This document shows, piece by piece, positions 57,073 to 64,000 of a DNA stretch of 64,000 nucleotides. The notes under the pieces are model-generated. The model was not told where the DNA came from. It saw only the letters and a program-made list of their open reading frames with translations, and did no database searches. Both the position numbers and the translations under genes were made by a program. How positions within the stretch are numbered: the stretch's first letter is position 1; every line of letters begins with the position of its first letter. This DNA comes from Micrococcales bacterium (GTDB lineage: Bacteria; Actinomycetota; Actinomycetes; Actinomycetales; Dermatophilaceae): the NCBI GenBank assembly GCA_021287075.1, contig JAJTBD010000014.1, positions 36,651 to 100,650 of the forward strand, read 5' to 3'.

Positions 57073-58036
57073 CGTCGCGGGCCAGCGGCTCGGTCGGCGG
57101 GTTCCCGACGGGGAACTCGGCCTGGAAGTCGTCATAGGAGCGCGGGTCCTCGAGCGGCTCGACGTGGGTGACCAGGTGCAGGTCGGGGAGGGTCTCGCGC
57201 AGGGCGGCCTCCACCTCCTCGGCCACATCGTGGCTGCGCTGCACCGTCCAGCCGCCCGGCACGAGCATGTGCACCTCGGCGAAGCCCTGGTGCCCGGCGA
57301 CGCGGGTGCGCAGACCGTGGAAGCGGACCTCGGGTGACTCGAACCGCTCGAGGACGGCCGCGATCTGGGCGTTCTCCTCGGCGTCCATGGCGCCGTCCAT
57401 CAGGCCCCTGCCCGAGGCGCGGATCAGCTGCACGCCGGCCACGATGATGTTGATGCCGACCGCGGCCGCGACGATCGGGTCGAGCCGCTCGATGCCCGTC
57501 ACGGCGACGAGCAGGACACCGACGACGACGCCGACCGAGGTCCACACATCCGTCATGAGGTGCTTGCCGTCGGCCTCGAGGGTGATCGAGCGGTGCTGGC
57601 GCCCCGCCCGCAGCAGCACGAGCGCCACAGCGCCGTTGATGATCGAGGCGACGATCGAGATGCCCAGGCCGATCCCGACGTTCTCGATCGGACGCGGGTT
57701 GAGGAAGCGGTCGACCGCCTGCCAGATGATGACGACGGCCGCGACAAAGATCATCAGGCCCTCGATGGCGGCCGAGAAGTACTCGGCCTTGGTGTGCCCG
57801 AAGTGGTGCCCGTCATCCGCCGGGCGCGCGGCCACGGTGAGCGCGATGAGGGCCGCCACCGCCGCCACGAGGTTGACGATCGACTCGGCGGCGTCGGAGA
57901 GCAGTCCGACCGAGCCGGTGACCGCCCACGCGCCGGCCTTGAGCCCGATCGTGAGGATCGCCGCGGCAATCGACAGCCACGCGTACTTGCGCAGGTCGCG
58001 AGTGGGTTTGTCGATCGTGCTCTCGGCGGTGCTCAC
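57065..58036 (-). CDS. Cation diffusion facilitator (CDF) metal exporter
   Basis: A 323-residue CDF-family antiporter with six helices in the first ~210 residues and a cytoplasmic C-terminal dimer domain. Helix 2 region SVGLLSDAAESIVNLVAAVA has the metal Asp; HHFGHTKAEYFSAAIEGLMI follows; helix 5 HLMTDVWTSVGVVVGVL carries the paired Asp/His site. The N-terminal Asp of the classical HD motif is in SDAAE. It exports Zn, Fe, Mn or Co in exchange for protons. TAGATT 6 nt before GTG 58036 suggests a leaderless transcript. Confidence 0.9.
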   Translation of the reverse strand: MSTAESTIDKPTRDLRKYAWLSIAAAILTIGLKAGAWAVTGSVGLLSDAAESIVNLVAAVAALIALTVAARPADDGHHFGHTKAEYFSAAIEGLMIFVAAVVIIWQAVDRFLNPRPIENVGIGLGISIVASIINGAVALVLLRAGRQHRSITLEADGKHLMTDVWTSVGVVVGVLLVAVTGIERLDPIVAAAVGINIIVAGVQLIRASGRGLMDGAMDAEENAQIAAVLERFESPEVRFHGLRTRVAGHQGFAEVHMLVPGGWTVQRSHDVAEEVEAALRETLPDLHLVTHVEPLEDPRSYDDFQAEFPVGNPPTEPLARDGA

Positions 58037-58174
58037 ACAGACAATCTAGGCGTTTGGGACGGGGGTCGCATGCAAGGCAAGGCTCCCCTGTGGGGTGTGG
58101 TGCCGGGTCGGTGGCAGGCGACTGTGGGTGGCAGAGTGTCCCCGGCACTCCGGCGCTTGAGAGAGGGAACGCAC

Positions 58175-59671
58175 GTGGCGGCATTCGGATGGAAGCTCAA
58201 GGGCGACGGGCACACCCTGGCACCGGGGGAGGTCGTCGCGCCCGATGAGCGACTGGCCTGGGGCAAGACGATCGGGCTGGGCGCACAGCACGTCGTGGCC
58301 ATGTTCGGGGCGACCTTCGTCTTCCCGCTCCTCATGGGCCTCAACCCACAGCTGGCGATCATGCTCAGCGGCTTCGCGACGCTGTGCTTCCTGCTGGTCC
58401 TCAAGGGGACCATCCCCAGCTATCTCGGCAGCTCGGCGTCCTTCGTCGGCATCGCCGCCGCGATCAGCCGCCAGCCGGGCGCCGACCTGTCGACGCTCAC
58501 CGGCGCGACCCTGGTCTGCGGTCTCGTGCTCGCGATCGTCGGCCTGGTCATCCACGTCGTCGGCAGCGGCGTCATCCACGCCGTCCTGCCACCCGTGGTC
58601 ACCGGCGCGGTGGTGATGCTCATCGGCTTCAACCTGGCCCCTGTCGTGGCCGACACCTACTGGCCACAGGACCAGTGGGTCGCCCTGGCGGTGATGATCT
58701 TTGCGATCGTGTGCGCCGTCGCCTTCCGCGGGTTCATCGGGCGCATCTCGATCTTCCTGTCCCTGGTCTTCGGCTATCTCCTGTCCTGGCTGCTCGACAA
58801 GGTCATCGGCCCCGTCACCTCGGTGATGCCCGGCACGACCTTCCTGCGCACCGACCTCACCAAGCCGTGTCCTCCCGACGTGGACGCCACCCTGCTGTGC
58901 GTCCAGCAGCCCTTCGCCCACAACCGCGTCGACTTCTCAGCGGTCGCGGACGCCGCGTGGTTCGGCCTGCCGCAGGTGACCAAGGTCGTTGACGGGCAGA
59001 CGATCCCGGGCATGCACTTCCCGACCTTCTCGATGGCCGCCATCCTGCTCGTGCTGCCGGCCGTGGTCGCCCTGATCGCCGAGAACACCGGCCACGTCAA
59101 GGCCGTCGCCGAGATGACCGGGGCCGACCTCGACGGCCAGATGGGCAAGGCCATCGCCGTCGACGGCCTGACGACCATGGCCTCCTCGGCGGTCGGCGGC
59201 GCACCCACGACCACCTATGCCGAGAACATCGGCGTCATGGCCGCCACCCGGGTCTACTCCACCGCCGCCTATTTCGTCGCAGCGCTGTTCGCCATCGCCT
59301 TCGGCCTGATCCCCAAGTTCGGCGCGCTGGTCGCCGGCGTGCCCGGGGGAGTGCTCGGCGGGATCTGCGTGGTGCTCTACGGCATGATCGGCCTGCTGGG
59401 CGCCAAGATCTGGCGCGAGAACGACGTGGACTTCTCCAACCCCGTCAACCTCGTCCCCGTCGCCGCCGGCATCATCATCGGCATCGGCAACACCACCCTC
59501 GACCTCTCGCGGGACTTCCAGCTCGGCGGCATCGCGCTAGGCACGATCGTCACCATCGCCGCCTATCACCTGGCGCGCGCCACGGCCCACGCCGACCTCA
59601 AGAGCGCCGACGGTGCGGTCATCACCGTGGGCCATGAGGGCACCGACCGCTTCGACGACGACCTGCGCTGA
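58175..59671 (+). CDS. NCS2-family nucleobase permease (uracil/xanthine type)
   Basis: A 498-residue permease of the NCS2 family (UraA/UacT) with about 14 membrane segments. It opens LGAQHVVAMFGATFVFPLLM, the NAT/UraA hallmark with the QH motif (about residues 40-45), and has the conserved segment VALIAENTGHVKAVAEMTG (about 300-320) and AVGGAPTTTYAENIGVMAAT (about 340). A ~50-residue loop containing two Cys (KPCPPDVDATLLCVQ) is inserted between helices 5 and 6. Substrate probably uracil or a purine. GTG 58175 follows GAGAGGGA; the longer upstream frame would overlap the divergent CDF gene. Confidence 0.9.
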   Translation: MAAFGWKLKGDGHTLAPGEVVAPDERLAWGKTIGLGAQHVVAMFGATFVFPLLMGLNPQLAIMLSGFATLCFLLVLKGTIPSYLGSSASFVGIAAAISRQPGADLSTLTGATLVCGLVLAIVGLVIHVVGSGVIHAVLPPVVTGAVVMLIGFNLAPVVADTYWPQDQWVALAVMIFAIVCAVAFRGFIGRISIFLSLVFGYLLSWLLDKVIGPVTSVMPGTTFLRTDLTKPCPPDVDATLLCVQQPFAHNRVDFSAVADAAWFGLPQVTKVVDGQTIPGMHFPTFSMAAILLVLPAVVALIAENTGHVKAVAEMTGADLDGQMGKAIAVDGLTTMASSAVGGAPTTTYAENIGVMAATRVYSTAAYFVAALFAIAFGLIPKFGALVAGVPGGVLGGICVVLYGMIGLLGAKIWRENDVDFSNPVNLVPVAAGIIIGIGNTTLDLSRDFQLGGIALGTIVTIAAYHLARATAHADLKSADGAVITVGHEGTDRFDDDLR

Positions 59672-59678
59672 CAAGGCG

Positions 59679-59710
59679 GGTATGCCGCGGGGCCGGCCCC
59701 GCGGCATACC
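59679..59710. repeat. GTATGCCG perfect palindrome after the NCS2 gene
   Basis: 32-base uninterrupted palindrome identical to that at 52332-52363, 7 bases after the NCS2 stop. Outer bases CGG/CCG extend the stem. Likely terminator for the convergent NCS2 and MHS genes. Confidence 0.85.
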
Positions 59711-59790
59711 CCGCCTCTGGTCGGGCGCACGGCCGAGGCCGGGCCACCCACGTGGGGCGGCCCGGCCTCGGCGTTGTGCGGGAAGGGCTG

Positions 59791-61170
59791 TCAGAGAACG
59801 GTGTCCTCGTCGATGTCGCGGTCCTTGGACTCGACCAGGAAGTAGGTGCACAGCACGCTGATCGCGGAGAGGATCGCGAGCATGACACCGACATTCATGC
59901 TGTTGCCGGCGGCGACGAACTTCGCGGCCAGCAGCGGCGGGATGGCGCCACCGAAGATGCCGGCGAGGTTGTAGCCGAGGCCGGCGCCGGTGTAGCGGTA
60001 GCGCGGCTCGAACAGCTCGGGGAGCGCGGCGCCCGCGGGGCCGTAGGCGATGCCGAAGATCACCAGGGTGCCGATGAGGCCGAAGACATAGAGGAAGACG
60101 TTCTTGGTGTCGAGCATCGGGAAGAGCAGCAGCGTCCAGATGACGGCGAGGATGCAGCTGAGCATGATCACCCGGCGACGGCCGAAGCGGTCGGACATGG
60201 TGGCCGAGATCGCGATGGACACGCCGAAGAAGAGCGCCGCGACCATGCCCATGCCGAGGACGAACGGCATCGAGAAGCCGAGGACCTTGGTGGCGTAGGT
60301 CGTCAGGAACGCGGTGCCCATGTAGAAGAGGGAGAACAGCGAGGCGAGCGCCCCACCGGCGATGAGGATCTCCTTCCACTGGTGGCGGATCGCGTCGATG
60401 AACGGGGGCTTGCGGGCGGGGTCCTGGCCGAGGCGCTTCTCGGCCTCCTTGAAGACCGGCGTCTCGTCGACGCGGGTGCGGATCCACAGGCCGACGAGGA
60501 CCAGCAGCGAGGAGAGCAGGAAGGGGATGCGCCAGGCGTACTCGACGAACGCGCTGTCCGGCGAGATCTTCGCGCCGCCGGAGGTCAGGGCAAAGATCAG
60601 GTAGGTGCCGGAGGAGAGCAGGAAGGCGAAGGCCGGGCCGAGCTGGGGGAACATCGCGTACTTGCCGCGCTGGCCCTTGGGGGCGTACTCAGCGGTCAGC
60701 AGCGTCGCGCCGGCCCACTCGCCGCCGACCGCGAAGCCCTGGAAGAAGCGGAGCGCGACCAGCAGGGTCGGGGCCCAGATGCCGATGCCGTCAGGGGCGA
60801 ATCCCCATGCGCCAGAGCTGTATCCGGGCAGGAGGCCGATCAGGATCGTGGCCAGGCCCATGATGAGCAGCGTCCAGACCAGCGTGCGCTTGCGGCCGAT
60901 GCGGTCACCGAAGTGGCCGAAGACGATCGCGCCGACGGGGCGGGCGAAGAAGGCCACCGCGAAGGTCGCGAAGGAGGCCAGCGTGGCCGTCGCCGGGTCG
61001 GACTTGCTGAAGAAGACCGTCGGGAAGACGAGCGCCGCAGCGGTGCCGTAGATGAAGAAGTCGTAGAACTCGATGGTGGTGCCGATTGAGCTGGCGGCGG
61101 CCACACGGCCCATCGAGGGGCCGGACCGCTCCTCGGGCACTGCCTCGCGAGCGCTGTCGATGGTCGTCAC
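59791..61170 (-). CDS. MHS-family (metabolite:H+ symporter) MFS transporter
   Basis: A 459-residue major facilitator, 12 helices, of the MHS family. Signature segments: ASSIGTTIEFYDFFIYGTAA (helix 1, with Asp), FGHFGDRIGRKRTLVWTLLI (helix 2-3 loop), RFFQGFAVGGEWAGATLLTA and YAPKGQRGKYAMFPQLGPAF. Family members import organic acids such as shikimate, alpha-ketoglutarate or proline/betaine. RBS CGGAGAT before GTG 61170. A GAF-LuxR regulator lies 193 bases upstream on the same strand. The pca operon lacks a transporter, so this could supply an aromatic acid, but the 20-kb distance makes that only a guess. Confidence 0.88.
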   Translation of the reverse strand: MTTIDSAREAVPEERSGPSMGRVAAASSIGTTIEFYDFFIYGTAAALVFPTVFFSKSDPATATLASFATFAVAFFARPVGAIVFGHFGDRIGRKRTLVWTLLIMGLATILIGLLPGYSSGAWGFAPDGIGIWAPTLLVALRFFQGFAVGGEWAGATLLTAEYAPKGQRGKYAMFPQLGPAFAFLLSSGTYLIFALTSGGAKISPDSAFVEYAWRIPFLLSSLLVLVGLWIRTRVDETPVFKEAEKRLGQDPARKPPFIDAIRHQWKEILIAGGALASLFSLFYMGTAFLTTYATKVLGFSMPFVLGMGMVAALFFGVSIAISATMSDRFGRRRVIMLSCILAVIWTLLLFPMLDTKNVFLYVFGLIGTLVIFGIAYGPAGAALPELFEPRYRYTGAGLGYNLAGIFGGAIPPLLAAKFVAAGNSMNVGVMLAILSAISVLCTYFLVESKDRDIDEDTVL

Positions 61171-61363
61171 GGGTATCTCCGTTTCACAAGGGGATGCCCA
61201 GGGGAGGGCGGTGCCGGTCCGGGTGACCGGTTGCGAGGAAGGTAGTGAGGTTCTTCACAGGGTCGTTACCCCCGGATTGGGGTGGGACCGTCTGACTCGG
61301 GCAGGCGACCGCTGGGCGCGCCGGATGACGCCCCGGTCGCGGGCGGGGTGCAGGGTGAATGGG

Positions 61364-62215
61364 TCAGGGCAGGAGGCCCAGAACCCTTGCGCGAGTGACG
61401 GATTCCATCCGGGTGGAGGTCTCGAGCTTGTGGGCGACCGAGCGCAGATAGGCCTTGACGGTCTCCGCGGACAGGCCGAGTCGGGTGGCGGCCTCGGCGT
61501 TGGAACAGCCCAGGGCGACCTGGGCGAGGACGTCGAGCTCGCGGGGGGAGAGGACGGGGCCGGCCGCCGCCTGGCGACGGCTGAGCCCGAGGCCGGCGAT
61601 CTGCGCGCCGGCGGTCATCAGCCGGGCCCGCAGGTCGGGGTCGTCGACCGCCGCGGCGATGGCCCGCAGCTCGCCGTGGACCTCGCGCAGCCGCGCGAGA
61701 TCGGCAGGCTCCAGGCCATGGACCTGCTCGGCGCGGGCGACCTCCGACATCGACACCCGGCGGTCCACCTCATCGCGCACCTCGAGCTCGCGGCTGAGGG
61801 TGCGGGCGGCCTCGAGGAAGGAGGTCTTGACCTGGTCGCCGATCCCGGAGCTGACATGCGCCGCGCCATAGAGGACGGTGCGAGCCCGTCCGCTGGCGAT
61901 GACCGGCACCGCCACCATGGCCCGCAGTCCCTCCTGGGAGACGATGTGGGTGTAGTCCTTGGTGATCGCGGTGCTGCGTGAGTAGTCCTCGAGGGTGGTG
62001 GGCCGCTTGGTGTCCATGACCTTGCCGCCCAGGCCCGTGCCGGATCGCACTCGCAGACCGTTCATCCCGCGCGTGCGGGTGCCGAGGAACTGGTTGAGCG
62101 TGACGGTCCCGTCGCCGCAGGCCCCCGCGAAGACGACGGGCAGGGTGCTGGTGGTGCGCAGATGGCGAAGGGTCGCCATGGTGGCGTCGCTGTCGCGCGG
62201 TCGCAGGTCCTGCAT
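61364..62215 (-). CDS. GAF-domain LuxR-type transcriptional regulator
   Basis: A 283-residue regulator: an N-terminal GAF-like sensor (about residues 25-140; RVRSGTGLGGKVMDTKRPTT, REHIVSQEGL-like THIVSQEGLRAMVAVPVI), a helical linker, and a C-terminal LuxR/FixJ helix-turn-helix (LSPRELDVLAQVALGCSNAE, then ATRLGLSAETVKAYLRSVAH, about 218-265). Located upstream of the MHS symporter on the same strand, so it is the likely regulator of that transporter. ATG 62215 has AGAGGGGC upstream; the alternative GTG 62245 lies only 30 bases earlier. Confidence 0.85.
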   Translation of the reverse strand: MQDLRPRDSDATMATLRHLRTTSTLPVVFAGACGDGTVTLNQFLGTRTRGMNGLRVRSGTGLGGKVMDTKRPTTLEDYSRSTAITKDYTHIVSQEGLRAMVAVPVIASGRARTVLYGAAHVSSGIGDQVKTSFLEAARTLSRELEVRDEVDRRVSMSEVARAEQVHGLEPADLARLREVHGELRAIAAAVDDPDLRARLMTAGAQIAGLGLSRRQAAAGPVLSPRELDVLAQVALGCSNAEAATRLGLSAETVKAYLRSVAHKLETSTRMESVTRARVLGLLP

Positions 62216-62268
62216 CGACGATGCCCCTCTGGTGCGGCCGGACACCGGCGTCCGGCTTTCCCGACACC

Positions 62269-62288
62269 GTAGGGGGTATCGCCCCTAC
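62269..62288 (-). promoter_or_regulatory. Inverted repeat upstream of the GAF-LuxR gene
   Basis: GTAGGGG (62269-62275) and CCCCTAC (62282-62288), perfect 7-bp arms with 6 bases between, 54 bases before the regulator start. A candidate operator, perhaps for autoregulation. Confidence 0.45.
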
Positions 62289-62432
62289 CTCGGGTGAACT
62301 TGCGATCAGCGGGCGTTCCGCGCGTCGAGCGGCAGGGCGGTGGGTGCGGATCTGTCCGGGTGTGGGCGGTGACACAACGGTGTTTTCCGGACTTTTCGGG
62401 ACGCGCGGGGCGAATCTCTTTAGAGTTCAACC

Positions 62433-62903
62433 ATGATGCGCTCTCGCCCCCTCTTCGCCGCGCTGGCCAGCGCCTTCGCGGTCGCGGCCACCGTCGCGAT
62501 GGCTGCTCCAGCCCACGCGGCCCCCGTCGTGAAGGTCACGCGGATCCACTACGACTCCTATGGGTCCGCGAAGGACAACTACACCAACGCGAGCCTCAAC
62601 GACGAGTACGTCGTCATCAAGAACATGACGGGCACCGCCCGCATGCTGACCGGCTGGACCCTGCGCGACAAGACGGGGTTCACCTACCGCTTCCCGACCT
62701 ATCGCCTCGCTGCCTACGCGAGCGTGACGGTCCGGACCGGCAAGGGCAGCGCGACGCAGGCGAACCGGTACTACAACAAGAGCAGCTACGTCTGGAACAA
62801 CAACACCGACACGGCATACCTGCGCAACTCCGCGGGCACGCTGATCCACTCCTGCTCCTACAACGACGGCACGAGCACCACAACCTCCACCAAGACCTGC
62901 TGA
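62433..62903 (+). CDS. Secreted lamin-tail-domain protein
   Basis: A 156-residue exported protein. Signal peptide of about 29 residues ends at AHA-AP. The mature part has the lamin tail (LTD) pattern: VVKVTRIHYDSYGSAKDNY, NDEYVVIKNMTGTARMLTGW (the conserved NEYVxxxN and W strand), TLRDKTGFTYRFPTYRLAAY, and TDTAYLRNSAGTLIHSCSYN near the C-terminus, which ends in a lone Cys. LTD proteins of bacteria are usually extracellular and of unknown function. TAGAGT (62421-62426) lies 6 nt before ATG 62433, a likely leaderless promoter. Confidence 0.88.
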   Translation: MMRSRPLFAALASAFAVAATVAMAAPAHAAPVVKVTRIHYDSYGSAKDNYTNASLNDEYVVIKNMTGTARMLTGWTLRDKTGFTYRFPTYRLAAYASVTVRTGKGSATQANRYYNKSSYVWNNNTDTAYLRNSAGTLIHSCSYNDGTSTTTSTKTC

Positions 62904-62996
62904 GGCCGGCTCGGCGCGCCCCCGACCTCGGGCTGGTGGCCCGGTCGCGATAGGCTCCCGCGGTGCTCGACGCGGTCTGCCGCGTGGGGCCAGCGA

Positions 62997-63073
62997 GGGG
63001 CGTTAGCTCAGTCGGTCAGAGCAGCGGACTCATAATCCGTCGGTCGTCGGTTCAAGCCCGACACGCCCCACCA
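62997..63073 (+). tRNA. tRNA-Met(CAT), CCA encoded
   Basis: Acceptor GGGGCGT pairs with ACGCCCC (63063-63069), D-arm AGCTCAGTCGGTCAGAGC, anticodon arm CGGACTCATAATCCG, T-arm GTCGGTTCAAGCCCGAC, discriminator A at 63070 and CCA at 63071-63073. Most likely an elongator Met tRNA; an Ile2 tRNA modified to lysidine also has CAT and cannot be excluded. A TAGGCT box lies upstream at about 62951. Confidence 0.95.
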
Positions 63074-63126
63074 TTCCCTCGAGGCCTGGGCGAGCGGCGG
63101 TATGCCGCGGTGCGCGTCAGGCGCGC

Positions 63127-64000
63127 TCAGAGCCGGTTGGCCTCGGCGAGCACATCGACGAAGGCGCGGACCTCGTCGCCACCGGCAGGCGGACCGTCGA
63201 CCCCACCGGCGAACGGCGCGACCCGGGTCGCGCCGGCCTCGCCCAGCACTGCGGCCTGGTCGGCGATCTCTCGGGCAGTGGCGCCGGGCCTGGTGGGCAG
63301 GAAGACGACGACCTCGAGCGGACCGCTCCGGCCGCCCCTGTCCCGCGCGTCAGCCGCGATGCCGACGGCCTCCCGGACGCGGGCGGCGTCGGCGCGCCCC
63401 TCCGGGGCCGCGTCGTCGAGGATGAGCCCGTCACCGAGCTCACCGCCCAGGGCCAGGGTGCGCGGTCCGCGGCCGCCGACGAGAAGCGGCGGGCGCACCC
63501 GGGGCGGGAAGCGCAGCCGCACCCGGTCGAGGTGCACATAGCGGCCGTCGGTGTTGACCTCCTCGCCGTCGAGCAGGGCACCGATGGCCGCGAGCTGCTC
63601 CCGCAGCAGGGTGATGGGGGAGTCGGCCCGCTGGCCGATCTGTGCCATCCAGTCCTGCACGCCGTGGCCCATCCCGGGCAGGAAGCGCCCGGGGAAGATC
63701 TCCGCCAGCGTCGCGATCTCCATCGCCGTCAGTGACGGCGCCCGCAGCGGCGTCGGCATCAGGCCGATCCCGACCGACAGCCGCTCGGTGCCACCGAGCA
63801 GGGCGGCCGCCGCGCCGAGCCCGCTCGCGGCGAAGCAGTCCTCCCACAGCCAGACCTCCGTCAGGCCGGCCGCCTCGGCCGCCCGGGCCACCTCCAGCAT
63901 GTGCGCGGGTGGTTGGTCGGCGGGTTGGACCAGGGCGAGGACTGGCGGCTCATCCCATTCGAGGGTGTAGGAACCGGGGTCTGAACCCGCCGGTCTCGAG
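63127..64000 (-). CDS. Luciferase-like (LLM) oxidoreductase, N-terminus beyond the window
   Basis: The C-terminal 290 codons of an F420- or FMN-dependent luciferase-like oxidoreductase. Seen: EAAGLTEVWLWEDCFAASGL, GIGLMPTPLRAPSLTAMEIA, FLPGMGHGVQDWMAQIG (about the middle) and PPLLVGGRGPRTLALGGELG near the C-terminal third. The frame is open through 64000 with no ATG or GTG in the last 100 bases, so the true start lies outside. The sequence style (PGRFLPGMGHGVQDWM) is common among F420-dependent actinobacterial members, but the cofactor is not certain. No obvious partner gene is visible here. Confidence 0.8.
   Translation of the reverse strand, partial: SRPAGSDPGSYTLEWDEPPVLALVQPADQPPAHMLEVARAAEAAGLTEVWLWEDCFAASGLGAAAALLGGTERLSVGIGLMPTPLRAPSLTAMEIATLAEIFPGRFLPGMGHGVQDWMAQIGQRADSPITLLREQLAAIGALLDGEEVNTDGRYVHLDRVRLRFPPRVRPPLLVGGRGPRTLALGGELGDGLILDDAAPEGRADAARVREAVGIAADARDRGGRSGPLEVVVFLPTRPGATAREIADQAAVLGEAGATRVAPFAGGVDGPPAGGDEVRAFVDVLAEANRL

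Overview
The window is high-GC DNA of actinobacterial type. The evidence is a HrcA/CIRCE heat-shock locus, a DnaJ2-HrcA-RsmE-PhoH-YbeY-Era run, RecO-UppS, GlyRS, DusB-Dgt-DnaG, TANNNT -10 boxes placed 6-7 nt before start codons (leaderless mRNAs), a mycobacterial/streptomycete-type LexA box and many GTG starts. An Intrasporangiaceae-like (Micrococcales) genome fits best, but this is inference without a database search. No rRNA, CRISPR array, prophage or insertion sequence was seen, and no gene-free stretch exceeds 300 bases.

Layout. 1-7400: a partial leucyl aminopeptidase, gcvT, an M20 dipeptidase, a thioesterase, an acyl-CoA dehydrogenase, and a GNAT gene behind a PucR-type regulator. 7561-14131: a complete branched-chain-amino-acid-type ABC importer (two ATPases, two permeases, a lipoprotein) plus an acyl-CoA ligase, divergent from the PucR gene, so probably uptake and CoA activation of an organic acid. 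14224-23146: conserved backbone (DUF4870, DUF3097, hrcA, dnaJ, rsmE, HIT, phoH, ybeY, CBS protein, era). 23314-30878: a BCCT osmolyte/betaine transporter with a short upstream ORF, a succinate-semialdehyde-type dehydrogenase, an XRE-type regulator, asd, and leuA with a leucine leader peptide.

30982-39486: a complete protocatechuate branch of the beta-ketoadipate pathway, pcaHGBDCFIJ, followed by an IclR regulator and pobA. It is one chain of overlapping or closely spaced genes behind an inverted-repeat operator and a leaderless promoter. It converts 4-hydroxybenzoate via protocatechuate to succinyl-CoA and acetyl-CoA. 39542-45977: a hydrolase and an AlkB-like repair gene behind a LexA box, then recO, uppS, ppk2 and glyS. 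46120-49729: a luciferase-like monooxygenase with a frameshifted FMN reductase, a sulfurtransferase and a hydrolase. 49810-55046: dusB, dgt, dnaG, a PH-like hypothetical gene and tRNA-Asn. 55114-64000: a secreted matrixin-like protease, an orphan amino-acid-type binding protein fused by overlap to a CDF metal exporter, an NCS2 permease, an MHS-family symporter with a GAF-LuxR regulator, a lamin-tail secreted protein, tRNA-Met and a partial luciferase-like oxidoreductase.

The most unusual signal is a repeated 8-mer, GTATGCCG/CGGCATAC. I count 51 copies in 64 kb where base composition predicts about 2. Nine pairs lie between genes, eight of them tight perfect hairpins and one loose, and most remaining copies lie inside genes, where the two orientations use different synonymous codons for the same Tyr-Ala dipeptides. 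The architecture (single copies in genes, inverted pairs as terminators) resembles DNA-uptake sequences of Neisseria/Haemophilus or a REP/BIME family, neither of which I know to be described for this group.
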